Positions 20,324 to 30,303 are shown, numbered from the stretch's first letter. The stretch is DNA of 64,000 bases from Endomychus coccineus (GCA_958510875.1 OY294070.1:44539299-44603298), one strand, 5' to 3'. Made by a program: numbers and translations. Notes: generated from the letters alone by a model not told the origin.

Positions 20324-21340
20324 TTACTTTTTGGACGACTTTTTTTTTGCCCCGTCACCGGCGACGTTATCGGTCAGAACATCGTCGGGCGGTGGTAGTA
20401 CGTAATATTTACATAAACGCGTATTGCACAACGTGAACGAATCCAATTCTTCGCTATCGGCGTCGTTTCCGTTCGTCGCGGTAACTACGACGCCGTCATC
20501 TTTTTGTATTATGTTGATACGTCGGCATACGTTGGCGAACGAATTCGTCTGTTGACGTTCCAGCTCACGAATTTTACCCGCGTGTAATCCGTGTTTGGCT
20601 ATTACGTTGCCATAGACGACGAGACGTTTCGTAGATCTGACACCACCACCACCACCACCACCAACACCATTATCGTTAGAAGGACATCGCGAAGACGACG
20701 ACGACGACGAATCGATAAAATAAATACTGGGGAAATTTACATCGGATATAACGTGTTTGACGATTTTCATATTGGCACCGGAATCGATCGTATATCGACC
20801 GTTCGGTAGACGACGCCCCACGAAACCGATGATCCTATCCAAACTCGCATTGAACAATGGCAGACCGAACGGTAGATCGACGTTTCCGTAAAATGTACAT
20901 TGTACGGCAACTTTCACGATATTATTATATAAACTGACTACTACCGCTTTGATGCCACCGTCTACCGTAACCTGAACCCACGTATCCCCGATGGGGATAT
21001 AAAACACGTCGTTATCCACCATCATACATGTCGGTATGGAAGTTATCGATTGACTTTGTACGTGTTTGAAATGATTACGCTTCGATCCGCTTATATCGTG
21101 ATTGAATCGTATAGGTAATCTGACAATTTTCTTGTTAATGTACGAAGTACATTCGAATAAGTCAGACGACGACGACAACGATGACAAGTGACCGTTGCTA
21201 ACATTGATAGGTACTTCGATTTCTCTGATGGTCCACTTGAAGTCGCCGTACACGTATTCCGCCCGATCGATCCAATCGGCGGACGTGATAAAATTCATAA
21301 ATGTATATGTAGATTTATCTCTCATCGTTATTTTCGACAT
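20324..21340 (-). CDS. Unknown viral protein, 338 aa
   Basis: First ATG at 21340 (MSKITMRDKS). Much of the protein is beta-rich, including FIPIGD-type strands, VQVTVDGGIKAVVVSLYNNIVKVAVQCTFYG and LDRIIGFVGRRLPNGRYTIDSG. The C-terminus is Lys/Ser-rich. A jelly-roll-like structural protein or a protease-type barrel is conceivable but unsupported by motifs. It ends 15 bases before the start of the next minus-strand gene. Confidence 0.65.
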   Translation of the reverse strand: MSKITMRDKSTYTFMNFITSADWIDRAEYVYGDFKWTIREIEVPINVSNGHLSSLSSSSDLFECTSYINKKIVRLPIRFNHDISGSKRNHFKHVQSQSITSIPTCMMVDNDVFYIPIGDTWVQVTVDGGIKAVVVSLYNNIVKVAVQCTFYGNVDLPFGLPLFNASLDRIIGFVGRRLPNGRYTIDSGANMKIVKHVISDVNFPSIYFIDSSSSSSSRCPSNDNGVGGGGGGGVRSTKRLVVYGNVIAKHGLHAGKIRELERQQTNSFANVCRRINIIQKDDGVVVTATNGNDADSEELDSFTLCNTRLCKYYVLPPPDDVLTDNVAGDGAKKKSSKK

Positions 21341-21404
21341 GTTTCTCAACGATATCTTATAAGTAAACTATACAGGGTGAGCGCGAGGTCGGAATACATA
21401 GAGT

Positions 21405-22073
21405 ATGTCGTCGTCGTCGTCGTCGTCGTCCTCGTCGTCATCATCAACTTTCGTCTCGTTCGATACGTTCATGAACGGATTGAAATATCTGTTCGACGTG
21501 ATTCTAGTCAAAACTGCACCGACCGTTATCAATAAAACAAAAATCAAGGAACAGATCGATCGATATATCGACGACATGTTAGACGACACGGGCCAGTGGA
21601 AAGATTTCATTCGTACTTATTTCGAAGAGCTGTTCGATCGCATACTCGACAACGGTATACGACAGATCGAATCGTACAAAAAATCGAATGGCGCCTTACA
21701 TCTCGTTCACATATTCCCTAGATTCTATCACAAGTTCGTAGAAGAAGTGGCAGAATACGCTTATCTGCTCGAAACGAACAAGCATCATCCCGAACGCTAC
21801 GCCCAGACTCTATCCAATCTAACCAAGTATGTCATCGACTATATCGTTTTTCTCCATGGCATGTATGTCACAAACGACGTTCGATGTATTTGCAAAAACA
21901 CATTTGTGAACGGCAACGACGACAATAACGAACACGCCACGAGCCCAGATGAATATTACGGCAACGTAACGTTCGTTTGTGAAGCACAACGAAACGAAAT
22001 CGTCACACAATATACAATACCTGTGACTGTTATTATCGATAAATTGTGTGCAATATATAATGAAAAGGAATAA
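21405..22073 (+). CDS. Unknown viral helical protein, 222 aa
   Basis: A Ser13 run coded by TCG repeats opens the protein. The rest is predicted helical from its pattern (IKEQIDRYIDDMLDD, FIRTYFEELFDRILDNGIRQIE, FYHKFVEEVAEYAYLLE). Two Cys lie close together (CICK). It faces the 338-aa gene head to head with a spacing of about 65 bases. Its 3' end converges on the first exonuclease-like gene, 36 bases away. No family is recognised. Confidence 0.65.
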   Translation: MSSSSSSSSSSSSSTFVSFDTFMNGLKYLFDVILVKTAPTVINKTKIKEQIDRYIDDMLDDTGQWKDFIRTYFEELFDRILDNGIRQIESYKKSNGALHLVHIFPRFYHKFVEEVAEYAYLLETNKHHPERYAQTLSNLTKYVIDYIVFLHGMYVTNDVRCICKNTFVNGNDDNNEHATSPDEYYGNVTFVCEAQRNEIVTQYTIPVTVIIDKLCAIYNEKE

Positions 22074-22108
22074 AAATCCGATATGTAAACAATTTTTTAT
22101 TTCATAAT

Positions 22109-23455
22109 CTAAAAAAGTTCAGAAATCACCATATGGACGCATCGGAAACACGAAATGGTGCTTGAAAACAAGTTTCCGCTCGCTCTGTACTTGCCAACGG
22201 AAAGGCTCCTAACGTCAGTGTAAGTGAACGGCCGCTGGATGGGAATTGAAAACATACTTGTCATTTTCTTGAACGGTGTTGCATTGTAGCACACGTGCCA
22301 CAAACTGAGTTCTATCACGTGTTTGGCATAGGTATAGTTGCAGACCGTATAACCACTCCAAACCACTTTTGTTTTTCCTAGTCGGAGCTCATCTTGAAAC
22401 GAGGCCCACACATCGAAAAATGTATTTTTGTGAACATTACTACAATTATCGAATATTCGAATGTTCGACAAATAACAGTACACGTATGCCACGACGAACG
22501 TCAAAGCCATCGTCCAGTCACGCGCCGACAAATTCGACGACGGCGACTCGTCACCGGCCCCGAACATAATTTCCGCCACGTCACGTAACTGTCCACGTAA
22601 TTCATCGTCCGGCACAGAAAACGACCTAATTTCATTCACCACACCTCTCACGTCTGACGTATACATCGCATTAATAGGGGGGGAGTAGTAGTTGCCGTAC
22701 AAATTCAGAAAATAAACCATCAACAAACGTTGTAACGGGAACGCCATCGTGCAGTCGACAAGTTTCGATGTGGTAACATTGTAGTCATTTTTGTCGTTCA
22801 CTTCCGACCATATGTAACGTATCGTTCGATGGGGCATGCTAAACGCACCCACCACGACATCGTACTCGTTCGATATGACGTACGCGCGATCGGGGTTGTC
22901 CAACCAAATTTGACGAAGACATTTCCAGTCACCTTCGCCGATCGTTTCTGACCGATCGTACTGGACAACGAACTCGTACGACATGTCTGCCTTGTACTGG
23001 CTGACCACGTCGAAAAACGCATCTTCGGTTCGATTCCGTGTTGCGAGCGTTACAATTTTGTTATAGAATTTGCTAGTTTCTGTTAATCTGATTTTGCCAG
23101 TCGGTGGACGTCTATCGGCGGCGACAAAAATTTTCCTTACATATCGTAAAAATCCCATTGGCAAATTAGCTAACACCTTCCGTCGAAATACCTCGACAGC
23201 GATCGCAGTGAACGACATTTCTTCTTCACATCTTCTGAGAGCCAACTGCTTCTGATACGTATCATTGTATGAGCGACGTTTGATTTCGTCTTTCTTCTGT
23301 ATCACGGCGTATCGCAACGCGTCGTGCAGGATACCAGTAATATCAATGTAAAGACATTTCGTTGTAAGCGGATCGATATCGATTTTGTCGTTCCAATCTT
23401 CGAATACGGAATCGCCGATCGCATCCAAAATATGTTTTAGTGTGCCAACCCCCAT
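22109..23455 (-). CDS. XRN-like 5'-3' exoribonuclease paralogue 1, 448 aa
   Basis: Starts MGVGTLKHILDAIGD at ATG 23455; the open frame above it has no ATG. It shares with XRN1/RAT1 proteins the N-terminal order LYIDITGIL (Asp), VAADRRPPTGK (Asp), then GEGDWKCLRQIW and NEYDVVVGA, the metal-binding acidic residues of the PIN-like catalytic core. In the last motif the first Asp is Glu, which may weaken metal binding. The later XRN domains are absent: the protein stops near 450 residues. It is most similar to paralogue 2 and nearly collinear with it. Confidence 0.75.
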   Translation of the reverse strand: MGVGTLKHILDAIGDSVFEDWNDKIDIDPLTTKCLYIDITGILHDALRYAVIQKKDEIKRRSYNDTYQKQLALRRCEEEMSFTAIAVEVFRRKVLANLPMGFLRYVRKIFVAADRRPPTGKIRLTETSKFYNKIVTLATRNRTEDAFFDVVSQYKADMSYEFVVQYDRSETIGEGDWKCLRQIWLDNPDRAYVISNEYDVVVGAFSMPHRTIRYIWSEVNDKNDYNVTTSKLVDCTMAFPLQRLLMVYFLNLYGNYYSPPINAMYTSDVRGVVNEIRSFSVPDDELRGQLRDVAEIMFGAGDESPSSNLSARDWTMALTFVVAYVYCYLSNIRIFDNCSNVHKNTFFDVWASFQDELRLGKTKVVWSGYTVCNYTYAKHVIELSLWHVCYNATPFKKMTSMFSIPIQRPFTYTDVRSLSVGKYRASGNLFSSTISCFRCVHMVISELF

Positions 23456-23540
23456 ACCGCACGTTTCGATATTAGACACACAGACACACAACTCGACTAA
23501 CTGGAAGATGAATTACGACTGACTGGGAGAACACTAGAAC

Positions 23541-23555
23541 CCATATATATATATA
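23541..23555 (-). promoter_or_regulatory. TATA-rich promoter of paralogue 1
   Basis: An alternating TA tract on the minus strand is followed 20-30 bases later by CCCAGTCAGTCGTAA near 23520, an initiator-like site about 65 bases upstream of the ATG. Paralogue 2 has an equivalent TATATATAAA tract near 25950 and the same CAGTCAGTCGTAATTC context, so the promoter was duplicated with the gene. Confidence 0.5.
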
Positions 23556-23599
23556 CACGGTCTTCCGATGTGCTCCCGGAATATTCCGTCTCTATCACT

Positions 23600-24480
23600 A
23601 GTTCGAACAATACCGTCACAAGTAGATTTACAACGGGAAATAATATTGATACGATAATCCCAATTGCTTCGTTATCTTGTAAACACTCCGCGAGAAGGAA
23701 TTTACCGAAACGATTCGAATAATCACCAGAAAATGATAATCGTCAACGTATCAGTCGTTGATTTTTTGAATGTAATTCTCGTTCCAGAAATGAAATTGTA
23801 AAATATTTTACGATAAACAATATTTGTTGGTCATGATTATCGTAACCGATCGAATATTCAAACTACCATAATTTTCGTCATGCGCGCGAGTGTATCCTTC
23901 GACTAGTGAACTTGTAAAACACTTCCGGACCAACAACTTCCTCGGCCCGGAATCTATCATCGAACGAATCTCCAAACTAATATGTTCCTCGTCATACGCA
24001 CTAGTATCGTCGAGAAACAGTTTTGTCACGAATAAAATTTGGTGAAACGAGAGTCCACCAATGAATTTTTTCAAGCAGCAAAAACTCTGAAGGTATTTTG
24101 CGTGCACTTACCGATCGTTTCTATTTCAGCACGTAGTTCTCGTTCGAGAAATTAAATTGTGAAATATTTTATGAGGAACAAACTTTGTCGTTCGAGATCC
24201 TCATCGAACGATTCGAGAAATGGAACCGTTAATCGCATAAAAGTGAAATTTGTATCTCATGACAGTCACGTTGGGAATGAATGGGTTAAATAAAACTGTG
24301 AAATATCTTAAGTTGAACAAAATTTTTCGGTCCGAAATTTCTCGTCGATCGAATATCCAAATTGATATGTTCATCGTCATACCATCATCCATAACATCCT
24401 AGACCACAACGGAAATGGGGAGGAAATGAAAATGCTATTTACAACAGTTAATTTTTATTATTTTATCTAGAGCAATACAA
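23600..24480. repeat. Intergenic region with diverged 206-bp repeat units
   Basis: No gene is seen. The stretch holds degenerate pieces of the same unit that builds blocks A, B and C: AAATATTTTACGATAAACAA, blocks like CATGCGC-CGAGTG and CTCGTCATACGCACTAG, and TTTGGTGAAACGAGAGTCCACC. They are on the same strand as block C. These may be a fourth, decayed repeat block carried between paralogues 1 and 2. Confidence 0.6.
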
Positions 24481-24492
24481 ATATTATAAGTG

Positions 24493-25854
24493 TTAATCGT
24501 TTAACGAGAAAAGTTCACAAACAGCCCGATATATTCGTCGAAAACAAGACGTGTCACATGAAAACAAGTTGTCGTTGGTCATGTACTCGCTGATCGTCAG
24601 GCTTCGAATATCGTGGTATTTGAACGGGTTTTGTATTGGGATCGAAAACATATTTGTAGTTTTTCGCTTGAACGGGGTCGCACTGTAGCACAAATACCAC
24701 AAATTCATTTCTATCAACTGTTTTGTATCGATATAGTTTTTAACCGCATAATCACTTTCCACCGGTTCGGTTTTTCCTAACCAAAGCTCGTCTTGAAACG
24801 AGGCCCAAACATCAAAAAACATATTTTTGTTAGCATTCGTCCCAGTATCGAATACTCTAACGTTCAGCAAATAACAGTACACATATGCCACGATGAACGT
24901 CAAAGCTATCGTCCAGTCGTGCGGCGACAACTCCGACGACGACTCGTCACCGGTCCCGAACATAATTCCGGCCACGTCACGTAACTGTCCCCGTAGCTCA
25001 TCGTCCGGTACAGAAAACGACCCAATTTCAACCATCACTGCTTTCATGCTATACGTGTAGATCGTATTGACGGGAGGACAGTAATAATTTCCATGCAAGT
25101 TCAAATAATATACCATCAACAAACGTTGTAACGGGAACGCCATCGTCCAGTTGATGAGCTTCGACGCAGCACGCTTGTCGTCGTCATGTTCGTCGTTCGC
25201 TTCCGACCAAATACAACGTATCGTTCGATGAGGCATGCCAAACGCACCCACCACGACATCGTACTCGTTCGCCACGACGTACGCTCGGTCGGGGTTGTCC
25301 AGCCAAATTTGACGAAGACATTTCCACTCGCTTTCGCCCATCGTTTGCGATCGATCGTAATGGACGACGAACTCGTACGACATGTCGGCCTTGAACTGGC
25401 TGACCACGTCAAAAAACGCATCCTCGATTCGATTCCGCACTCGGTTCGACACAACTTTATTATAGAATTTTCTAGTTTGGGTCGATCTGATTTTACCGGT
25501 CGGTGGACGTCTATCGGCGCCAATATAAATTTTCCTAACATATCGTAAAAATCCCATTGGTAAATTAGCTAATACCTTCCGTCGAAATACCTCGACAGCA
25601 ATCGCAGTGAACGACAATTCTTCTTCACATCTTCTGAGAGCCAACTGCTTCTGATACGTATCATCGTATGAGCGACGTTTGATTTCGTCTTTCTTCTGTA
25701 TCACGGCGTATCGCAGCGCGTCGTGCAGGATACCGGTAATGTCGATGTAAAGACATTTTTTTGTAAGCGGATCGATATCGATTTTGTCGTTCCAATCTTC
25801 GAACACGAAATCGCCGATCGCATCCAAAATATACTTTAGTGTATCAACTCCCAT
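24493..25854 (-). CDS. XRN-like 5'-3' exoribonuclease paralogue 2, 453 aa
   Basis: ATG 25854 gives MGVDTLKYILDAIGD. It is close to paralogue 1 over its whole length, including CLYIDITGILHDALRYAVIQKK and the RRPPTGK block. Its acidic sites are Asp, Asp, GESE and NEYD, so the first Glu block has Ser for Gly and the last block has Glu for Asp. Both changes are mild. The end (SLND) is slightly longer. Duplication is recent relative to paralogue 3, and promoter and gene were copied together. Confidence 0.75.
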   Translation of the reverse strand: MGVDTLKYILDAIGDFVFEDWNDKIDIDPLTKKCLYIDITGILHDALRYAVIQKKDEIKRRSYDDTYQKQLALRRCEEELSFTAIAVEVFRRKVLANLPMGFLRYVRKIYIGADRRPPTGKIRSTQTRKFYNKVVSNRVRNRIEDAFFDVVSQFKADMSYEFVVHYDRSQTMGESEWKCLRQIWLDNPDRAYVVANEYDVVVGAFGMPHRTIRCIWSEANDEHDDDKRAASKLINWTMAFPLQRLLMVYYLNLHGNYYCPPVNTIYTYSMKAVMVEIGSFSVPDDELRGQLRDVAGIMFGTGDESSSELSPHDWTIALTFIVAYVYCYLLNVRVFDTGTNANKNMFFDVWASFQDELWLGKTEPVESDYAVKNYIDTKQLIEMNLWYLCYSATPFKRKTTNMFSIPIQNPFKYHDIRSLTISEYMTNDNLFSCDTSCFRRIYRAVCELFSLND

Positions 25855-26147
25855 ACTGCACGTTTCGATATTAGACACACACACACGACTCGACTAACTG
25901 AACGATGAATTACGACTGACTGGATGAGTGGTAGAACTTTAATTTATATATACGGTATTCCGACGTACTCCCGGAATATTCGGTAATCACAAGTACATTT
26001 ACAACGAGAAACAGAGCTGATATAACAATCCCAATTTGTTCCATATTTTATTAACGCTCCCAATGTGAACAGGGAAATGAACATATCAAAACAACGCAAA
26101 AAATATTCATAACTACGACGGAGATGGGAAAGAAATGAAAATATCGT

Positions 26148-27545
26148 TTACAACATTATTTCCTTTATTATGTCATAAATGTTCCATATACATTTCGAGT
26201 CACACGAGAAGAGCGACCGTTTATCCGTACAATTGAACGTTATTTTGGTTCTCGGATCGTCGTACCGGAACGGCTCTTTCATAGGGATGGAAAACATATT
26301 ACTTCTATCGTGAACTGTAGCGACGGTGTCTCCAGTGGTACCGTCGCCACCACCGCATTGTTTGAAGGGATTCACGCAATAACACAGATACCATAAACAC
26401 ATGATTACGATATTTTTGCGATGAACGTGTACGCTGGAATCGTTCAAGTCTAACATGTCGGGTTTTTCTTTCGATAGGCGCTGTTCTCGCAATTCGTCTC
26501 GGAACGAAGTCCACACGTCCAAAAACTTTGCTCTTTTGATAGATTGAGGGCAAAAAAATGGCAAATTCAATAGGTAACAATAAACGTACGCAATGACGAA
26601 CGTCAAAGTCAACACCCACTCGACCGACGACGGTGATGATGATGATGATGATGATGATGATTCGGTCGTGTCGAACAGAATGCGGGCCACGTCGCATAGA
26701 TTATTCAGTAATACTTCGTCGGGAATGGAAAAATTCTCTATATCGTTGAGAACTCTTTTAATATTTGCCGTCGTTGTTACCAAACCCGGAACGTAATCGT
26801 TTCCGTACACGTTCAAAAATGACACGATCAACAGGCGTTTTAGAGGATCCGCCGACGTCCAATTGATAAGCCTCGAATGAGGATCGTAATCGCCAGATTC
26901 TTTCGGCGGTTTCGGCCAAATACAACGTATCTGTCTTCGAGGCATACAAAAAGCACCCACCACTACATCGTAGTCGTTCGCAATGACGTATGCTCGGTCG
27001 GGGTTATCTAACCAAATTTCACGGAGGCATTTCATTTCGCCTTCACCTATAGTATCCAGCCGATCGTATTTCACGACAGCCTTACCTTTCACGTATCTTC
27101 GGATCAATTCGAAAAATTCATCAGATACTTGATCTCGAACGCGGTTTGGTACGACTATACGATTCAGACGACGTTTTTGCTGTGTTCTGTATTTGGCTAT
27201 TGGCGCACCGTTGTCAGCCGCGATGTAGATTTTGGTGACATTATCGAGGAAATCTGTAGGTACGATAGGAAATATCTTGTTCAGTATAACGTCGGTTGCC
27301 ACGTCTATACAACGACATTGGTCTATCGTTTCTTCGATATCTATCGTTGGTTCGTTAACGTAATTTTCCCGTCGCTCTTGCAATTCTTGCCTTATAGCCG
27401 ATATCACGGTTCCGTATAGCATACCGGTAACATCGATGTAAATACATCTCGTCGTATTCGAACCGCAGTCCCGATTCACGTTCCATTCTTGGTAAACGTC
27501 ATCACCCATCGCATTTAAGAGGTCTCTCACTTGAGGAACGCCCAT
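26148..27545 (-). CDS. XRN-like 5'-3' exoribonuclease paralogue 3, 465 aa
   Basis: This copy starts MGVPQVRDLLNAMGDD, the usual XRN start. It keeps the full acidic set: D38 in IYIDVTGML, D111 in AADNGAPIAKYRTQQKRR, E168/E170 in GEGEMK and D191/D193 in NDYDVVVGA. The Gln-Gln-Lys-Arg-Arg run after the second Asp matches the RNA 5'-end binding region of XRN proteins. The second half has a hydrophobic stretch (LTFVIAYVYCYLLNL) shared by all three copies. It probably degrades 5'-monophosphate RNA, but activity is an inference. It looks like the least altered copy. Confidence 0.8.
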   Translation of the reverse strand: MGVPQVRDLLNAMGDDVYQEWNVNRDCGSNTTRCIYIDVTGMLYGTVISAIRQELQERRENYVNEPTIDIEETIDQCRCIDVATDVILNKIFPIVPTDFLDNVTKIYIAADNGAPIAKYRTQQKRRLNRIVVPNRVRDQVSDEFFELIRRYVKGKAVVKYDRLDTIGEGEMKCLREIWLDNPDRAYVIANDYDVVVGAFCMPRRQIRCIWPKPPKESGDYDPHSRLINWTSADPLKRLLIVSFLNVYGNDYVPGLVTTTANIKRVLNDIENFSIPDEVLLNNLCDVARILFDTTESSSSSSSSSPSSVEWVLTLTFVIAYVYCYLLNLPFFCPQSIKRAKFLDVWTSFRDELREQRLSKEKPDMLDLNDSSVHVHRKNIVIMCLWYLCYCVNPFKQCGGGDGTTGDTVATVHDRSNMFSIPMKEPFRYDDPRTKITFNCTDKRSLFSCDSKCIWNIYDIIKEIML

Positions 27546-27696
27546 TGTTGGATAATTACCGAGACTGCACACCGGCGATCAGACTTTGACTGATCCAAAC
27601 GGACGGGAAACTTTTTATTTATCCCAAGTTTGGGTCGATTTCGTCGTTGGTCGAATCGACGACAGCACAACACCCCGTACTATTATAAGTAATATA

Positions 27697-28203
27697 ATGT
27701 CGACATCGAACCTGAAACAAGAAGGTGAAAGTCGGTCGCCGTCGTCGTCGTCGTCATCTTCCGATTCGCAACAACAACAATCACGAGCGACCGCGTCGTC
27801 GTTGTCGTCGTCGCTCGATAATATAGGAGATGTATATCGATATATATTCGCACCCATGTCGAATAAAGAGATAACTTCCTTGAAAATTATCGTTAGCGTA
27901 ACGGTCGCTTGTGCGATGTCGTTTTTCGTTCCGGATCTCATTTCGAAATTGTTCGTTGTCACGTTGATCGTGTTTATTTGTATTTTTATATCGACCGTAA
28001 TGTGGACATTCGTAGAATTGCCCAATTACAAACGAAAACAATTTTGTACACGTATAAAAGATATTCTCAAGTATGCGTTACGGTCGTATCTATTGGATTC
28101 GCCGCTGACAACACAACAACAAGCATCGTCTTCGTCGACCAAGACCGCACCACCAGATGATAGAGCGTCCGGCGGCGATACTCCGTCGATTCATAAATTT
28201 TAA
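27697..28203 (+). CDS. Two-span membrane protein, unknown
   Basis: ATG 27697 is preferred because the upstream part of the frame overlaps the promoter of paralogue 3. After a Ser/Gln-rich cytoplasmic-type start, two hydrophobic segments follow closely (IIVSVTVACAMSFFVPDLI and LFVVTLIVFICIFISTVMWTF). A basic loop and a Ser/Thr-rich tail complete it. It might be an envelope protein. Family not recognised. Confidence 0.6.
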   Translation: MSTSNLKQEGESRSPSSSSSSSDSQQQQSRATASSLSSSLDNIGDVYRYIFAPMSNKEITSLKIIVSVTVACAMSFFVPDLISKLFVVTLIVFICIFISTVMWTFVELPNYKRKQFCTRIKDILKYALRSYLLDSPLTTQQQASSSSTKTAPPDDRASGGDTPSIHKF

Positions 28204-28224
28204 ATTGATAAGACGCGACTTTGG

Positions 28225-28791
28225 ATGATATCACCGACGCATTACTATAAATTGTCAAAGATCGAAGATAAGTTGGAAACCATTTATTTGAGAGGTATTC
28301 ACGTAAATAAAATTTATATAATCAGATCGTTTTTTATTCGCGATCCCGGAAACGGTTTATTTCCGAGATACGTGCGAATATTCGAAAGAAATCACGTGTA
28401 CGCCGCCGTTATGCGATACACTCCGTACGGAGAATACTGCCCGTTTTTTGCGGACACGATTTCGGACGTGGACGTCGTTTGTTATCGGAGACCGTTCGAT
28501 TTTTCCTTACGATATCGCGATTACGACGACGATAACATAAGGAACGTATACGTCGAAGTTATATTGCCATTTTTACCGAAGCTTTCGATTTTACGCCGGT
28601 TGAACGTAATCGGCGTGTCGACAAATTATTCTATCGACAACGGCCTGTACACGCTCGTATTCGTCGAACATTATAACTCGAAATGTATAAGAGAAGTATT
28701 ACGATCCATCGTGTCGAACGTGCGACATCACTTGCCCGACATACCGATGATCGTTTCCAACGTCCATCTGGCTTACTGGTTTCTGCGTTGA
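28225..28791 (+). CDS. Unknown viral protein, 188 aa
   Basis: It starts 22 bases after the membrane protein gene, suggesting joint expression. It is rich in Tyr and Arg with beta-type patterns (YVRIFERNHVYAAVMRYTPYGEY, NVYVEVILPFLPKLSILRRLNVIGV). No motif or membrane segment is evident. It ends 34 bases before the RING gene. Confidence 0.6.
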   Translation: MISPTHYYKLSKIEDKLETIYLRGIHVNKIYIIRSFFIRDPGNGLFPRYVRIFERNHVYAAVMRYTPYGEYCPFFADTISDVDVVCYRRPFDFSLRYRDYDDDNIRNVYVEVILPFLPKLSILRRLNVIGVSTNYSIDNGLYTLVFVEHYNSKCIREVLRSIVSNVRHHLPDIPMIVSNVHLAYWFLR

Positions 28792-28824
28792 TTCCCCTCA
28801 CGACAGTAAGACGTATTACGGACG

Positions 28825-29214
28825 ATGTATTTATCGTGGATTTCATCGATAATATCGACAATATATGCATACTTTCAAACGAGCGTACGTTGCGACAGAG
28901 AGTCCACCGAAGCGTTCGGACAAAGTAAATCCGAATCTTCAAAGTGTTGCATCTGCTGGGAAAATATGCGACCGAACGGCGGCGGCATCGACGTTTACGC
29001 CGATTCGTCTTTTCCCACGTGGAAACTCAAACTCGTCACTCAATGTAAACACGCTAACGATTGTCACGATATTTGTCTGTGGCATTGGGCCATTCGACAA
29101 CTGGCAGAATCTAACGAATTCGAGGATTATACACACGGAGAAATTATGATCAAACGATCGTTGTTTAGTGGATCTTTTTCTTGTCCTATATGTAGATCGA
29201 ATATGTATTTCTGA
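28825..29214 (+). CDS. RING-finger protein, probable E3 ubiquitin ligase
   Basis: The C-terminal two thirds form a RING. CCIC (C41/C42 and C44) is followed by CKHANDCHDICLWHW, providing the Cys and His ligands of the middle loops, and a closing CPIC (C120, C123). The Pro in CPIC and the ring spacing fit C3HC4-type ligases, which many large insect viruses carry to redirect ubiquitin. There is no BIR domain, so it is not an IAP. A copy with lost ligands lies about 885 bases downstream. Confidence 0.75.
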   Translation: MYLSWISSIISTIYAYFQTSVRCDRESTEAFGQSKSESSKCCICWENMRPNGGGIDVYADSSFPTWKLKLVTQCKHANDCHDICLWHWAIRQLAESNEFEDYTHGEIMIKRSLFSGSFSCPICRSNMYF

Positions 29215-29316
29215 ACATTGTCTACATGTAAAACTAGTTCCGTATCTGCTACAATTTCTTCAGTTCGAGATGAACACAATTCATTATCTCGCGCCCCACC
29301 GAGCGTGGCGAATTAC

Positions 29317-29325
29317 TATATAAAT
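29317..29325 (+). promoter_or_regulatory. TATA box of the 92-aa gene
   Basis: TATATAAAT stands about 90 bases upstream of ATG 29417. The same box with the same surroundings (GCG-AATT-CTATATAAATATTT) lies upstream of the second copy at 30206-30215. Confidence 0.55.
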
Positions 29326-29416
29326 ATTTCGTGGATATGCCAGCCGTCATATATCGTTCGAACGTCGTGGTAAGAAAATCGAGTAATATAGTATCGAGTA
29401 AAAGTAATCGAACAAA

Positions 29417-29695
29417 ATGTCGACCGAGCAACATTTCCGTATGAAATTTAGAAGACAATCAGACAACACGTGGGTCAGTTCCATCGTAACTATCGACAAC
29501 GAGGCGACCGCTAAACGTATATCGGATGTGACAAATCAACTGGACTATTTGGTGCAACAATTCGAGAGGTTTACTTCGTCCGATCCACACCAGGCAGCTA
29601 TTGGAGTCGAAGGAGCCACCACCCAGCATCTACTAAATGCGGCAGTTGTGTTGGGGCACATAGAAAACGATTCCAATAATTTTATTTTTCGTTAG
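29417..29695 (+). CDS. Small duplicated protein, copy 1, 92 aa
   Basis: The protein has RMKFRRQSDNTWVSSIVTIDNEATAKR, then an acidic helix (LDYLVQQFERFT) and HQAAIGVEGAT. It is about two thirds identical by eye to the 95-aa copy at 30304. No Cys and no membrane segment are present. The gene is intact and has its own TATA box, so it is probably expressed. The family is unknown. Confidence 0.65.
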   Translation: MSTEQHFRMKFRRQSDNTWVSSIVTIDNEATAKRISDVTNQLDYLVQQFERFTSSDPHQAAIGVEGATTQHLLNAAVVLGHIENDSNNFIFR

Positions 29696-29787
29696 CGTAT
29701 AAAATAAAAGATTTCAGCTATTATACATTTTTTTGTTCTTCCCAATAGTAAACTACAAGTAGAATACTCTTCTTGTTTTTATGTTTC

Positions 29788-30088
29788 ACTCGGACAAAAT
29801 AAATCCGAATCTTCAAAGTGTTGTATCTGCTGGAAGAACATGCGACCGAACGGCGGCGGTATCGACATATATGCCGATTCGTCTTTTCCCACGTGGAAAC
29901 TCAAACTCGTCACTCGATACAAACACGCTAACGATTGTCACGATATTTGTTTGTGGCGTTGGGCCATTCGACAACTGACAGAATCTAACGAATTCGAAGA
30001 TTATACACACGGAGAAATTATGATCAAACGATCGCTGTTTAGTGGATCTTTTTCTTGTCCTACATATAGATCGAGTATGTATTTCTGA
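29788..30088 (+). pseudogene. Second RING copy, degenerate
   Basis: The segment is a close copy of 28903-29214. It has no ATG upstream of CCIC; the first Met lies after that pair. The middle ligand Cys is Tyr (YKHAND), HW is RW, and the closing CPIC is CPTY. It cannot fold as a RING with two zinc ions. It looks like a by-product of duplicating the RING plus small-gene cassette. Confidence 0.75.
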
Positions 30089-30205
30089 ATGTCGTCGTAC
30101 CGAAGATTCGAATTGTAGTAATACATGTAAAACTAGTTCCGTATCTGATACAATTTCTTCCGTTTCAAATTACTATCTCGCGCCCCTCCGAACGTAGCGA
30201 ATTGC

Positions 30206-30215
30206 TATATAAATA
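30206..30215 (+). promoter_or_regulatory. TATA box of the 95-aa gene
   Basis: TATATAAATA is placed about 90 bases before ATG 30304, as in the first cassette copy. Its preservation, while the RING copy decayed, suggests that selection kept the small gene. Confidence 0.55.
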
Positions 30216-30303
30216 TTTTGTGGATATGCTAGTCGTCATATATCGTTTGAAAATCATCGCGTGAACATACGTAAAATCGAATTGTGTAATAAATAGCGAT
30301 CGA

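Noticed and set aside
28825..30088. Inhibitor-of-apoptosis (IAP) genes
   Set aside because: A RING is present but no BIR domain precedes it.
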